Assembly (NCBI GenBank): GCA_013288345.1
Contig: JABDCA010000012.1
Span: 1 to 64,000, forward strand
Origin: Bacteroidota bacterium
GTDB lineage: Bacteria > Bacteroidota > Bacteroidia > JABEUT01
Direction: 5' to 3'
DNA length: 64,000 bases
Part shown: in pieces, positions 39,951-49,821 of the stretch
Numbering within the stretch: the first letter of the stretch is position 1
How the letters are laid out: each line of letters starts with the position of its first letter
Notes under the pieces: generated by a model
Told to the model about the DNA's origin: nothing
Database searches by the model: none
Seen by the model: the letters and a program-made list of their open reading frames with translations, nothing else
Made by a program: the position numbers and the translations under genes

Positions 39951-41702
39951 ATGTTAAGAACACATACTTGCGGAGAGCTAACGATTAAAAACATAGGCCA
40001 GGAGGTAACTCTTAGTGGCTGGGTATACAGGAACAGAGAAATGGGCGGATTGACCTTTGTCGATTTGCGCGACAGGTATGGTGTTACCCAATTAGTATTC
40101 GATGCGAATAAAGACAAAGCATTGGGTGAAAAAGCAAGTACGCTTGGCCGTGAATTTGTTATTCGTGCTACCGGTAAAGTGGTGGAGAGGAGTAACAAGA
40201 ATACAAAAATTGCAACCGGAGAAATTGAGATAATTGTATCTGCTCTTGAAATATTAAATGTGTCAAAAACTCCACCGTTTACATTGGAAGAAGAAACCGA
40301 TGGGGGAGAAGAATTGCGGATGAAATACCGTTACCTTGACCTGCGCAGGGATGCGTTAAAGAATAATTTATTGAACCGCCACAAAGTAGCTAAAGCTGTG
40401 CGCGAGTATTTAGATGCACAAAACTTTGCAGATATTGAAACACCTTTCCTTATAAAGACCACACCTGAAGGTGCGCGCGATTTTGTGGTTCCATCTCGTG
40501 TTAACCAAGGGGAGTTTTATGCTTTGCCGCAATCACCTCAAACATTTAAACAAATATTGATGGTGGCCGGCTTCGACCGCTATTACCAGATTGTACGTTG
40601 CTTCCGCGATGAAGATTTACGTGCCGACCGACAGCCTGAATTTACGCAGGTAGACTGCGAAATGGCATTTGTTGAACAGGAAGATATTTTGCAGATGTTC
40701 GAGGGAATGGTGAAGTATGTTTTTAACAAAGTACGGAACATAGATCTTCCTGTTTTCCCGAGAATGACCTATGCCGATGCCATGAAATTTTATGGTAACG
40801 ATAAGCCCGATACGCGCTTTGGTATGCTTATACACGATATTACTACTACTGTAAAAGGCAAAGGATTCAAAGTACTTGACGATGCTGAGTATATAGGCGC
40901 TATTGCAGTTACAGGTGCATCGGAATACAGCCGTAGCCAAACTGATGAACTTGTTGAATTTGTAAAACGCCCGCAAATAGGGGCAAAGGGGCTTATATAT
41001 GTAAAATACGGAGCAGATGGTTCACTGAAATCATCAGTAGATAAATTTTATACCCCTGAAGACCTTAAGAAATGGGCTGATGCTGCAGAAGCCAAGCCCG
41101 GAGATTTAATTTTAGTAGTTAGTGGGCCACTTGCCATAACCCGTCGTGCACTTTGCGAACTGCGCTTAGAGATGGGCACCCGCCTGGGCTTGCGCAGCAA
41201 GAAAGTATACAGCCCATTATGGGTTCTCGATTTTCCTTTAGTGGAACAAGATGCTGAATCGGGCCGCTGGATGGCATGTCATCACCCATTTACATCATGG
41301 AAAAAAGAAGATGAGCATTACTTCGATACCGATTTAAGTAAGATACGTGCTAACGCTTATGACCTTGTAATAAACGGTGTAGAAATTGGCGGTGGTTCAA
41401 TTCGTATACATGATAGAAAGAACCAGGAAAAAATGTTCAAAACCATTGGCCTTACACAGGAAGATGTCGAGAAGAAATTTGCATTCATCCTTAATGCTTT
41501 TGAGTATGGTGCACCTCCGCACGGCGGACTTGCATTTGGGCTCGATAGGTTTGCGTCAATGACCATTGCTAATGAAGAATCTATACGCGAGTTTATAGCA
41601 TTCCCTAAAAATAATGCAGGGCGCGATATGATGATGGATAGCCCTTCTACCATTGATGATAGCCAGTTAAAAGAGCTGGGTATTAAGCTGGATCCGAAAT
41701 AA
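39951..41702 (+). CDS. aspS: Aspartyl-tRNA synthetase
   Basis: A 583-residue class II synthetase of normal bacterial length. I start it at ATG 39951 ([14 protein letters not shown]); the frame stays open to 39864 but would translate a non-coding repeat. N-terminal OB fold: [18 protein letters not shown]. Motif 2 is [20 protein letters not shown], the bacterial GAD insert is in the middle, and motif 3 is [12 protein letters not shown]. It loads Asp on tRNA-Asp. Repeats crowd its upstream region and leave about 40 bases of plain leader. Confidence 0.97.
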   Translation: MLRTHTCGELTIKNIGQEVTLSGWVYRNREMGGLTFVDLRDRYGVTQLVFDANKDKALGEKASTLGREFVIRATGKVVERSNKNTKIATGEIEIIVSALEILNVSKTPPFTLEEETDGGEELRMKYRYLDLRRDALKNNLLNRHKVAKAVREYLDAQNFADIETPFLIKTTPEGARDFVVPSRVNQGEFYALPQSPQTFKQILMVAGFDRYYQIVRCFRDEDLRADRQPEFTQVDCEMAFVEQEDILQMFEGMVKYVFNKVRNIDLPVFPRMTYADAMKFYGNDKPDTRFGMLIHDITTTVKGKGFKVLDDAEYIGAIAVTGASEYSRSQTDELVEFVKRPQIGAKGLIYVKYGADGSLKSSVDKFYTPEDLKKWADAAEAKPGDLILVVSGPLAITRRALCELRLEMGTRLGLRSKKVYSPLWVLDFPLVEQDAESGRWMACHHPFTSWKKEDEHYFDTDLSKIRANAYDLVINGVEIGGGSIRIHDRKNQEKMFKTIGLTQEDVEKKFAFILNAFEYGAPPHGGLAFGLDRFASMTIANEESIREFIAFPKNNAGRDMMMDSPSTIDDSQLKELGIKLDPK

Positions 41703-41757
41703 TCTTCGTTTTTTTTCATTTATTTGCCCAAAAAGGGGATAAATGTTCAAAAAAGTC

Positions 41758-41765
41758 TATATTCG
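41758..41765 (+). promoter_or_regulatory. Candidate -7 element (TATATTCG) of metK
   Basis: TATATTCGCCCC is one base off TAnnTTTG and carries the C-rich extension. The metK ATG lies 30 bases further. No SAM riboswitch fits in that leader. Confidence 0.45.
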
Positions 41766-41795
41766 CCCCTCATAAACGCAGTAAAACTTAACAAT

Positions 41796-43067
41796 ATGTC
41801 ATATTTCTTCACATCTGAATCTGTTTCCGAAGGTCACCCGGATAAAGTAGCTGACCAAATTTCTGATGCAGTAGTAGATGCACTTTTAGCGCAGGACCCT
41901 TCATCTAAAATAGCTTGCGAAACCTTTGTAACTACTGGCCTTACAGTTATTGGAGGAGAAATTAAGACCAAAGGATACATTGATGTGCAGAAGATTGCAC
42001 GCCAGGTAATTCGTCGTATTGGTTATACCAAGTCAGAATATATGTTCGACGCAGATTCATGTGGTGTTATTTCTGCAATACACGAACAATCACCCGATAT
42101 TAACCAGGGCGTAGAGCGTACCAAAGAAGAAGATCAGGGCGCCGGCGACCAGGGAATGATGTTTGGTTATGCATGTACCGAGACTGATAACTATATGCCT
42201 CTTACCATTGAAATAGCTCACTTGCTTATGCATGAATTAGCAGCTATACGTAAAGAAGGTAAGAAGATGAAATATTTAAGGCCTGATTCAAAATCGCAGG
42301 TTACGTTGCAGTACAGCGATAAGGGTAAGCCTGAACGTATTGATACCATTGTGGTTTCAACCCAACACGATGATTTTGATACAGAAGCGATCATGTTAAA
42401 CAAGATAAAGGAAGACGTAAAAAGCATCCTTATCCCACGTGTAAAAAAGCATCTTCCGGCTAAGGTTAGGAAGTTGTTCAAAGACGATATTAAATACTTT
42501 GTAAACCCTACCGGTAAGTTTGTAATTGGTGGCCCGCATGGCGACACAGGCCTTACAGGTAGAAAAATTATTGTTGATACTTACGGCGGAAAATGTGCTC
42601 ACGGTGGTGGCGCTTTCTCGGGTAAAGATTCTTCGAAGGTTGACCGTTCAGCAGCATATGCTGTAAGGCATATTGCCAAGAATTTGGTTGCTGCAGGTGT
42701 AGCAAGCGAAGCAGAAGTACAAGTTGCTTATGCTATTGGTGTAGCACAACCGGTTTCTATTTATGTAGATACTTATGGCACAACAAAGTTACGCGACAAA
42801 GAAGGCAAAAAACTTACCGATGGTGAAATATCACAACGCATTGCCAAGATATTCGACATGCGTCCGGCAGCTATTGTAAAACGCTTCGGATTACGTAACC
42901 CAATATTCTCAGAAACAGCAGCTTATGGCCACATTGGCAGAATACCGGGTACCAAGGAAGTGAATGGTAAAAAGTACGAAACCTTTACCTGGGAAAAGCT
43001 TGATTATGTTGCTGCAATTAAAAAGGAATTTGCAATAACTGAAACCAAGGAAGCAACCCTTGCATAA
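41796..43067 (+). CDS. metK: S-adenosylmethionine synthase
   Basis: A 423-residue enzyme from ATG 41796 ([20 protein letters not shown]). The ATP site motif [16 protein letters not shown] and the P-loop-like [19 protein letters not shown] are complete, and catalytic His14 is in GHPDK. The protein is somewhat longer than the usual 385-400 because of an insert around residue 165-200 ([30 protein letters not shown]). It makes SAM from Met and ATP. It is transcribed alone and ends at a strong hairpin. Confidence 0.97.
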   Translation: MSYFFTSESVSEGHPDKVADQISDAVVDALLAQDPSSKIACETFVTTGLTVIGGEIKTKGYIDVQKIARQVIRRIGYTKSEYMFDADSCGVISAIHEQSPDINQGVERTKEEDQGAGDQGMMFGYACTETDNYMPLTIEIAHLLMHELAAIRKEGKKMKYLRPDSKSQVTLQYSDKGKPERIDTIVVSTQHDDFDTEAIMLNKIKEDVKSILIPRVKKHLPAKVRKLFKDDIKYFVNPTGKFVIGGPHGDTGLTGRKIIVDTYGGKCAHGGGAFSGKDSSKVDRSAAYAVRHIAKNLVAAGVASEAEVQVAYAIGVAQPVSIYVDTYGTTKLRDKEGKKLTDGEISQRIAKIFDMRPAAIVKRFGLRNPIFSETAAYGHIGRIPGTKEVNGKKYETFTWEKLDYVAAIKKEFAITETKEATLA

Positions 43068-43085
43068 ATAATTCATCTGTTAAAA

Positions 43086-43118
43086 TAAAAAAGCCCCGCA
43101 GCTATGCGGGGCTTTTTT
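43086..43118 (+). terminator. Terminator after metK
   Basis: AGCCCCGCA (43092-43100) pairs with TGCGGGGCT (43105-43113) and T6 follows, with an A run on the other side. Confidence 0.92.
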
Positions 43119-43202
43119 GTTTTAAGGCCATAATGTCTGATTTTGCCGTTTCGGTTTTTTTGATTAACTTTATGAGTTCACGTTCAACGGATTTTGTATG
43201 AA

Positions 43203-46200
43203 ATGATAAAAAAGTACAAAATACTCTTTCTTTTACCGGCACTATGGGCAGGGAATTATTTTGCTCTCGGGCAAAAACTATTACCCAGTAATGTAACCGT
43301 AAAAAATTCTATAGCTCAAACCGTAGTCAACACTTTTTCTTATATAAACTATATTGAAAATAAAGGGCAATGGTATAATGGCCTGCTATATAAAGCTGAC
43401 TTTAATGGCGGACAGATATTTCTGGAAAAAAATGCCTTTACATATCTGTTCTTTCCACCGGGTGGAATTGAACGTTTGCATCCACACCCTAATGCCAACC
43501 CGCAGGATTTTGTTAGTTGCAGCATGACCTTTCAGGCTATACGCATGGATTTTGTAAATAGTATGCCTGCGGCAATTGAGGGTGGAGATAAAAAAGAGTT
43601 TTATAATAATTATTATTTAGGCAACGATAAAAAGCGGTGGGTATCGGGCGCTAAGGCCTTTGGCGCTGTAAATTACAATAATATTTACCCGGGAGTTTCA
43701 GTAAAGGTATTCAGTGATTTTAGTAATGTGCGTTACGATTTTATACTGGAGCCCCATGCAAAACTATCGCAGATAAAAATGCATTTTACAGGGCAAAATA
43801 GATTATCGCTTAGCAACGGACAACTCATCATTCATACTGAAATTGGCGATATTGGGCAGGCGCAGCCTAGTGCTTACCAGGAAGTAAATGGTGCACGAGT
43901 AAAGGTAGATTGCCAATTTGTATTGCACGATGATGAGATTAGCTTTGAAATAAAAGGCGATTACAATGCTTCATTGCCTTTGGTAATTGATCCTACACTT
44001 GTATTTGCAACGTTTAGTGGCTCTACAACCGATAACTGGGGGATGAGTGCTACTTACGATGCCATGAGCAATGCCTACACTTCAGGTATAGGTTTCGGCA
44101 GTGCCACTGGCGGTTCTTATCCCGTTACACCCGGCGCTTTTCAGGCAACCTTTCAGGGTGGTGGTACAGGTGGCGGCAATAATTGGCCATCACCGGATGA
44201 TCTTGGTTTTGATATTGTCATTTCTAAATTTAATCCTACCGGAACAACTTTACTGTTCGCTACTTACCTGGGAGGAAATGATAATGAGGAACCTCAAAGT
44301 TTAGTGGTAGATAACACAAATAATCTGCTGGTGTTGGGGCGTACTTACTCCACAAATTTCCCTACAACCCCCGGAGCATACAGCAATGTATCGGGTGGCG
44401 GAGCCGATCTGAGTATAACCAAATTTGATTCAAGTGGAGTCCTGCTGGCATCAACCTATGTGGGTGGCTCGGGAGATGATGGTGTAAATATTTCAGCTAT
44501 CGAAACTTTTTTGGGCTCGCTTAAATACAATTATGCCGATGATGGCCGGGGTGATATTGTAGTAGATAATAACAATAACGTTTACGTGGCCTCATGTACA
44601 TCTTCCCCTAATTTTCCAACTACCGCAGGCGCTTTTCAAGCAAGCTCAAAAGGTATGCAGGATGGTTGCGCATTTAAAATGAATTCAAACTTATCGGCTT
44701 TAACCTGGAGCACTTACCTTGCCGGAAGTTCGGATGATGCAGCATATAATATTGCACTGAATAGCAAGAACGAAGCATACATTGCAGGTGGTACATCATC
44801 TCCCGACTTTCCTACTACCCCAGGTACTATAAAGCCAAGCTATGGTGGCTCAATAGATGGTTTTGTAGTGCACCTTTCAACAACAGGCTCTCTTTTACAA
44901 TCGACTTATTTAGGCACAGCAGGTTACGATCAGGCATACTTTGTGCAGACCGATAAATTTGATAACGTTTATGTATACGGTCAAACCAGTGGCAATTACC
45001 CGATAAAGGGCAGTGTGTATTCAAATGCAAACAGCGGGCAGTTTATACACGAAATGGATCCTACACTTTCTACTACCGTATTTTCCACCGAGTTTGGTTC
45101 AGGTCGTGGCGTGCCTGATATTGCTCCATCGGCTTTCCTTGTCGACCAATGCCTGAACATATATATATCGGGTTGGGGTGGCGACCTTTATGAATATAAT
45201 GGCTTAAACAGCAGTACCATAGGATTGCCCGTAACTGCCAATGCATACAGGGGTACGCCTAATATTGTAACTGCTTCCTACACCAATAATCAGCCGAACG
45301 GACAAGATTTTTATTTCATGGTATTGCAAAAGCAGGCATCGACACTTTGGTACGCTACTTATTTTGGCAGTACTGGTGGTGTAAATGGTAGTCTTGCACA
45401 CGTTGATGGTGGCACAAGCCGTTTCGATAAAAAAGGCGTAATGTATCAGGCCATATGTGGTGGTTGTGGCGGATATTCTGATATTCCATCTACACCCGGT
45501 GCATGGTCGAGCATCAATAAAGGTCCTAATTGTAATAACGACCTTGTTAAATTTAAAATGGATCTGTTGGAAACAGTGGCTTCATTTATAGTCAGCCCCA
45601 GTGTGGCTGCGGGTTGCGCACCTTTTGCCGTTACCTTTAAAAATACTACCAATTACGGTCAAACCTATAAATGGTTCTTTGGCGATGGAAGTACTTCAGT
45701 AGCTGTTACTCCTAACCATATATATGCCAACCCCGGTGTTTATAATGTTATGCTTATAGCTACCGATTCAACAACCTGCAACATAACCGATTCAGGCTTT
45801 GCAGTAATACGTGTGGTTGCTCCATTAAAGTTTACAGTGCCATCGGCTTTTGTTTGTATGGGCGATAGTGTTACGTTAACAACCAATGTCAGCGACTCTT
45901 CTTCTTTTTCATGGTCTCCGGCTGCCGGCTTAAGCAGTACAACCTCTGCCGATCCTAAGGCTGCTCCATTATCTACTATGACTTATTACGTTACCGCTCA
46001 TGACAGTTTCTGTACAACAACAGATACTATGACAGTTACTGTTTACAAGAACACAACCAAAATTATTCCACCAACTGCTCAGATGTGTATGGGCGATTCG
46101 GTTAAACTGACTACCGATAGCAGTTTCGTAAAATATGTATGGTCCACTGGCTCTACAGCATCGTCCATAGAAGCTCGTAATGGCGGCCCTTATTCTGTAA

Positions 46201-46985
46201 TTACAACCGATAAACATGGCTGTAAAGGGCAGGATAGTGCGGTTGTAATACCGTTTACAAAAGTGGCGCTTACAAAAAGCGATACTACCATTTGTTTATA
46301 TAAAACAGTTCAGTTGCATGCTGATAGTGGTAATTACAAATACTTGTGGGAACCGGCATCGGGCCTGAGCAGTAACACTATATATAACCCAACTGCCAAG
46401 CCATTGGTTACTACAACCTATACCGTTACTGTTACTAATGGCCCATGTGTAAGTATCGATTCTTCTATTATTGGATTACGGCCGGTGCCCATTGTTCAGG
46501 CTGTACCTGATAGTTTTATGGTGATTTACGGGCAAACAATTACGCTTAATGCAGTGGGCACACCTCCGTTTACCTGGTCTCCCGGCTTTGGCTTAAGTTG
46601 TACCGATTGTACTTCTCCATCTGTTACAGTTGACAGCAATACAATGTACTATGTGAATGTGGCCGATAGTGATGGTTGTGTTGCAATAGATTCTGTTATT
46701 ATAGATGTAATACCAACCTTTTATGTGCCAGATGCCTTTACGCCAAATAATGATGGGCTTAATGATGTGTTCCGACCGAAATTCAGAGGCTACATAAGTT
46801 TAGAAGCTTATATTTTTGACCGTTGGGGTCAGCTTATTTACAAATGGAATACTCTTGATGGTGGCTGGGATGGCAGGGTTAATGGCAACAAAGTACAGGA
46901 AGATACTTATGTGTACCTGATAAAGGCCACCAGCTATCTGAAGAAACCTTACCAGATAATAGGAACCGTAACGGTTATACGTTAG
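43203..46985 (+). CDS. Giant secreted protein: DUF7948/SBBP-type repeats, PKD domain and T9SS type B sorting domain
   Basis: A 1,260-residue protein from ATG 43203 (MIKKYKILFLLPALWAGNYF), a signal peptide. Residues about 45-260 hold the block YIENKGQWYNGLLYKADFNG that precedes SBBP repeats. Then come repeats of the pattern TYLGG...D....VD..NN.YV.G.T.S..FPTT.GA (for example at 44260, 44440, 44560, 44760), a likely beta-propeller. A PKD domain follows (FKNTTNYGQTYKWFFGDGST), then further Ig-like repeats. The end FYVPDAFTPNNDGLNDVFRP ... VYLIKATSY is the gliding-associated C-terminal type B sorting domain that directs export by the type IX system and surface attachment. No catalytic domain is seen, so adhesion is likely. 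Confidence 0.88.
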   Translation: MIKKYKILFLLPALWAGNYFALGQKLLPSNVTVKNSIAQTVVNTFSYINYIENKGQWYNGLLYKADFNGGQIFLEKNAFTYLFFPPGGIERLHPHPNANPQDFVSCSMTFQAIRMDFVNSMPAAIEGGDKKEFYNNYYLGNDKKRWVSGAKAFGAVNYNNIYPGVSVKVFSDFSNVRYDFILEPHAKLSQIKMHFTGQNRLSLSNGQLIIHTEIGDIGQAQPSAYQEVNGARVKVDCQFVLHDDEISFEIKGDYNASLPLVIDPTLVFATFSGSTTDNWGMSATYDAMSNAYTSGIGFGSATGGSYPVTPGAFQATFQGGGTGGGNNWPSPDDLGFDIVISKFNPTGTTLLFATYLGGNDNEEPQSLVVDNTNNLLVLGRTYSTNFPTTPGAYSNVSGGGADLSITKFDSSGVLLASTYVGGSGDDGVNISAIETFLGSLKYNYADDGRGDIVVDNNNNVYVASCTSSPNFPTTAGAFQASSKGMQDGCAFKMNSNLSALTWSTYLAGSSDDAAYNIALNSKNEAYIAGGTSSPDFPTTPGTIKPSYGGSIDGFVVHLSTTGSLLQSTYLGTAGYDQAYFVQTDKFDNVYVYGQTSGNYPIKGSVYSNANSGQFIHEMDPTLSTTVFSTEFGSGRGVPDIAPSAFLVDQCLNIYISGWGGDLYEYNGLNSSTIGLPVTANAYRGTPNIVTASYTNNQPNGQDFYFMVLQKQASTLWYATYFGSTGGVNGSLAHVDGGTSRFDKKGVMYQAICGGCGGYSDIPSTPGAWSSINKGPNCNNDLVKFKMDLLETVASFIVSPSVAAGCAPFAVTFKNTTNYGQTYKWFFGDGSTSVAVTPNHIYANPGVYNVMLIATDSTTCNITDSGFAVIRVVAPLKFTVPSAFVCMGDSVTLTTNVSDSSSFSWSPAAGLSSTTSADPKAAPLSTMTYYVTAHDSFCTTTDTMTVTVYKNTTKIIPPTAQMCMGDSVKLTTDSSFVKYVWSTGSTASSIEARNGGPYSVITTDKHGCKGQDSAVVIPFTKVALTKSDTTICLYKTVQLHADSGNYKYLWEPASGLSSNTIYNPTAKPLVTTTYTVTVTNGPCVSIDSSIIGLRPVPIVQAVPDSFMVIYGQTITLNAVGTPPFTWSPGFGLSCTDCTSPSVTVDSNTMYYVNVADSDGCVAIDSVIIDVIPTFYVPDAFTPNNDGLNDVFRPKFRGYISLEAYIFDRWGQLIYKWNTLDGGWDGRVNGNKVQEDTYVYLIKATSYLKKPYQIIGTVTVIR

Positions 46986-47024
46986 TAATTCCATCTTTTC
47001 CCTTTGATTATTGCTTGTATTGAG

Positions 47025-47032
47025 TATTTTTG
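47025..47032 (+). promoter_or_regulatory. Promoter of the PSP1 gene (TTTG-18-TATTTTTG)
   Basis: TTTG at 47003-47006, an 18-base spacer and TATTTTTG give one of the best -33/-7 pairs in the window. The ATG is 25 bases downstream. Confidence 0.65.
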
Positions 47033-47057
47033 CTCTTCACCTAAGGTGTAATGTAGT

Positions 47058-48206
47058 ATGGGATGTAGTGGATGTTCAACAGGCAGAGGATGTGGTAGCG
47101 GTGGCGGATGCTCAACCGGTGGTGGTGGCTGCAATAAACTAAATGTTTTTGACTGGCTTGCCAATATGGAACTACCTTCGGGGCAAAAGCCATTTGATAT
47201 AGTAGAGGTCCGTTTTAAGAACAGCCGTAAAGAGTTTTTTCGTAACCGTAATGGCCTACAGCTATTAGTAGGCAATATTGTAGTAATTGAGGCTGCACAG
47301 GGCTATGATGTAGGTGTTATTTCTATTTCTGGCGAACTGGTAAGGTTGCAAATGCGCAAAAAGAAGGTTGCCGATGATGGGAATATAAAAGCTGTATTGC
47401 GTAAAGCTTCTCCTTCTGATGTAGATAAATGGCGCGATGCACAGGAATTAGAGGTGAAGACACTTGTACGTGCGCGTATCCTTGCTTCAACTATGAAGCT
47501 GGATATGAAGATAAACGATATTGAAATTCAGGGAGATAAATCACATATATCATTTTACTATACTGCCCCGGGCAGAGTAGATTTCAGAGAACTTATAAAA
47601 GCATATGCATCTGAATTCAGGTCGCGTATACAAATGTGGCAGATTGGTGAAAGGCAGGAAGCAGGCCGCCTTGGTGGTATAGGTTCTTGTGGCAGAGAAT
47701 TATGTTGTTCAACCTGGCTTACAGATTTTCGTTCGGTAAGTACTACTGCAGCACGTTACCAGCAATTGGCCCTTAACCCGGTTAAACTGGCAGGGCAATG
47801 CGGTAAGCTTAAATGCTGCCTCAACTTTGAATTAGATAGTTATTTAGATGCCCTGAAAGATTTCCCTCAACCGGGAGAACTGGAAACCGAAAAAGGCAGA
47901 GCATACCATCAAAAGACCGATATTTTTAAACGTATCATTTGGTACACCTATGCCGATGCACCCGATAATTTCATTGCCCTGAGTACTGACAGAGTGAAGC
48001 AGATAATGGAAATGAATAAGGGTGGCAAGCGCCCTGCTGAGTTAGATGATGCGAAACCTGTAGAGAAGAAAGAAGTTGGTTACGTAGTAGGCAGACAATC
48101 GCCTCCTCCAAGCATGAACCCAGGCAAGCAACAACGCCTTCAACAGCGCCCACCGCGCCGTAAGCCGCAGCCACCACGCAGGCCACCAAACAGGGAGCAG
48201 AACTAA
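47058..48206 (+). CDS. PSP1/RicT (YaaT) family protein with Cys-rich N-terminus
   Basis: A 382-residue protein. The first 25 residues are almost only Gly, Ser, Thr and five Cys (Cys3, 6, 12, 18, 25). The PSP1 core spans about 45-260 with SRIQMWQIGERQEAGRLGG, and two clusters GSCGRELCC (Cys211, 216, 217) and GQCGKLKCC (Cys248, 253, 254). In Bacillus, RicT works with RicA and RicF, binds Fe-S clusters and steers RNase Y-dependent mRNA processing; I infer a related RNA or Fe-S role here. The tail (QRPPRRKPQPPRRPPN) is Pro/Arg-rich and could bind RNA. It abuts a convergent SRPBCC gene. Confidence 0.88.
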   Translation: MGCSGCSTGRGCGSGGGCSTGGGGCNKLNVFDWLANMELPSGQKPFDIVEVRFKNSRKEFFRNRNGLQLLVGNIVVIEAAQGYDVGVISISGELVRLQMRKKKVADDGNIKAVLRKASPSDVDKWRDAQELEVKTLVRARILASTMKLDMKINDIEIQGDKSHISFYYTAPGRVDFRELIKAYASEFRSRIQMWQIGERQEAGRLGGIGSCGRELCCSTWLTDFRSVSTTAARYQQLALNPVKLAGQCGKLKCCLNFELDSYLDALKDFPQPGELETEKGRAYHQKTDIFKRIIWYTYADAPDNFIALSTDRVKQIMEMNKGGKRPAELDDAKPVEKKEVGYVVGRQSPPPSMNPGKQQRLQQRPPRRKPQPPRRPPNREQN

Positions 48207-48632
48207 TTATTTCTCCAGGTATTCTTTCAACGACTTGCCTATAATAGCGGTCCAACCTTGTATAAAGTTTTCTTTTGCAAAATCAGGCCCGTTCACTGCA
48301 ATGCTTTCAATGCCATCGTGAGCTAGCTTTAACCTTGTTTTCTTTCCCTCTTCAAATAATTCGAAACTTACAAACGATATGCCTGCATAGCCTTTATACT
48401 TCCAGCTATAGGCTATTTTTTTGCCTTCCACTACATCTACCACCTTGCATAAATGCACATATACTCTGTCTTCATTATTCCCTTCAAATGAAAATTCAAA
48501 ACCTAATTCAGGTTTAAAATCGCTTACATCAAAATACCATTTCTTCATTTGCTTTTTGTCGGTAATGGCTTTCCAGACAGTAGCTATGGGCGCATTGAAT
48601 ATGCGCTCAATAGTAAAAGGTATATATGTCAT
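48207..48632 (-). CDS. SRPBCC (AHSA1-like) domain protein
   Basis: A 141-residue single-domain protein. The start IERIFNAPIATVWKAITDKK and KKWYFDVSDFKPELGFEFSF followed by VVEGKKIAYSWKYKGY are typical of the AHSA1/START-like fold, which forms a deep hydrophobic pocket. The end FIQGWTAIIGKSLKEYLEK is the usual long C-terminal helix. The ligand is unknown. It is the last gene of the leftward run that begins with the ArsR regulator and starts 21 bases after the doxX-like gene. Confidence 0.85.
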   Translation of the reverse strand: MTYIPFTIERIFNAPIATVWKAITDKKQMKKWYFDVSDFKPELGFEFSFEGNNEDRVYVHLCKVVDVVEGKKIAYSWKYKGYAGISFVSFELFEEGKKTRLKLAHDGIESIAVNGPDFAKENFIQGWTAIIGKSLKEYLEK

Positions 48633-48653
48633 CTTTTGTTTTTCTTTCAGGTG

Positions 48654-49025
48654 TTAAACGCCTTTTAGTTTTTTGTGGTAGAAATAGTAAGAACCGAATA
48701 AGAAAGCAAAGAATATGGCCATGAAGCCCCAATGGCTGGCCGGCTCGCCAATAGCAATGGTGGAATAGGTGGCACCAATTAAATCGAATGCTAAACCTGC
48801 ATAGGCCCACTCTTTTATCTTTGGGAACCCTGGTATGAGTATAGCTATACCACCCAATATTTTAGCCACTCCAATAAAAGGCATTAAGTAAGCAGGATAG
48901 CCCAATTGAGTTACCATTATTTTAGCTGCATCGGGGCTGCTAATTACATCAGGTATAGATGTACCAATAATAAAGAGTCCGTAGAGCCCCGTTAAGATCC
49001 AGTAGATGATGTTTGTCTTTTTCAT
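48654..49025 (-). CDS. DoxX-like membrane protein
   Basis: A 123-residue protein with four predicted helices (IIYWILTGLYGLFIIG, YLMPFIGVAKILGGIAILIP, YAGLAFDLIGATYSTIAIG, FMAIFFAFLFGSYYFY). The arrangement and LGYPAYLMPFIG match the DoxX-like family, whose members are tied to thiol or oxidant homeostasis and to quinone-type redox in a few studied cases. Its start overlaps the stop of the DUF4287 gene by four bases, so the two are coupled. Confidence 0.85.
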   Translation of the reverse strand: MKKTNIIYWILTGLYGLFIIGTSIPDVISSPDAAKIMVTQLGYPAYLMPFIGVAKILGGIAILIPGFPKIKEWAYAGLAFDLIGATYSTIAIGEPASHWGFMAIFFAFLFGSYYFYHKKLKGV

Positions 49026-49258
49026 TTTTTTGGTTTGGTTTTTGTTGTTGGTTTATATTCTTTGTGGCCGGTAAATGTCGTATATATAGCCATTGCATGC
49101 CCATGGCCAAGATCGAAATCTTCTTTCAGCCAGTTTACAATCTCCATAGCTTTTACACCGGGGTTTAATAGCCCTTTCTTTTCGGCAAGTTTTTTAAAAT
49201 CTTCCGGTGCCTTGCCTGTCTTTGCTTTTATGTTATCTATATATGCCTGAAATGACAT
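49022..49258 (-). CDS. DUF4287 domain protein
   Basis: A 78-residue protein from ATG 49258 (MSFQAYIDNIKAKTGKAPED), a helical fold with the marks KKGLLNPGVKAMEIVNWLKE and LGHGHAMAIYTTF. This is DUF4287, a small helical domain of unknown function common next to SRPBCC and VOC genes in Bacteroidota. The end KPTTKTKPKK is basic. Upstream codons stay open to 49327 but lack a good start. It overlaps doxX by four bases. Confidence 0.82.
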   Translation of the reverse strand: MSFQAYIDNIKAKTGKAPEDFKKLAEKKGLLNPGVKAMEIVNWLKEDFDLGHGHAMAIYTTFTGHKEYKPTTKTKPKK

Positions 49259-49333
49259 AAGCGGTAATTGTTTTAACGATTGAGAAATTAATTCCGGTTC
49301 TGTAAGAAGAATGACTTGAACCCGCAATAATAT

Positions 49334-49765
49334 TTACTTCTTCATGCAGTTGAACATCCAACGGATACCAAAGCGGTCGAGGCAAACACCCCAATAGCCC
49401 CAGAACATATCCATAGGAGCATTCATTTCGGAACCACCTTCTGAGAGGGCCTTGTACAAGCGGTCAACCTCTTCTTTCGTATCAGCCTCAAGACTGATTG
49501 TAGTATTATTGCCGATCTTTAATTTATGCCCCATAGATTCAAGCATATCGGTACCCATAATGATAGTGCCGCCCAATATAGGAAGTGCTATATTCATAAT
49601 TGAATTTGCTTCTTTATCTGAAAGCTTAGGTGCGTTGGGCATAGGTGGTGTATCCTTCATGCGAAAAACTTGACCCACAAAATCGGTTTTAAATACCTTT
49701 TTGTAGTAGTTGAAAGCTTCTTCGCAATTGCCTTGAAAATTGAGATAAATTGATGTTTTAGCCAT
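49334..49765 (-). CDS. VOC family protein, PhnB-like
   Basis: A 143-residue protein. SIYLNFQGNCEEAFNYYKKV and GTDMLESMGHKLKIGNNT, then FWGYWGVCLDRFGIRWMFNC, are the PhnB-like (glyoxalase/3-demethylubiquinone methyltransferase-like) signature. VOC folds bind a metal with a few His/Glu residues; few are conserved in this group, so enzyme activity is uncertain. It stands between the hydrolase gene and the DUF4287 gene in the ArsR-headed run. Confidence 0.87.
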   Translation of the reverse strand: MAKTSIYLNFQGNCEEAFNYYKKVFKTDFVGQVFRMKDTPPMPNAPKLSDKEANSIMNIALPILGGTIIMGTDMLESMGHKLKIGNNTTISLEADTKEEVDRLYKALSEGGSEMNAPMDMFWGYWGVCLDRFGIRWMFNCMKK

Positions 49766-49821
49766 GATGGTTGATTTTTATAAGTGTATAAATTGGTATT
49801 AATTAAGAATTTGAATTTGCG

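Noticed and set aside
41702-41795. SAM riboswitch before metK
   Set aside because: Only about 30 bases lie between the probable promoter and the ATG and no riboswitch core is seen.
47058-47132. Cys-Gly N-terminus as a bacteriocin or metallothionein
   Set aside because: It is continuous with a PSP1 domain and has no leader or transport genes beside it.
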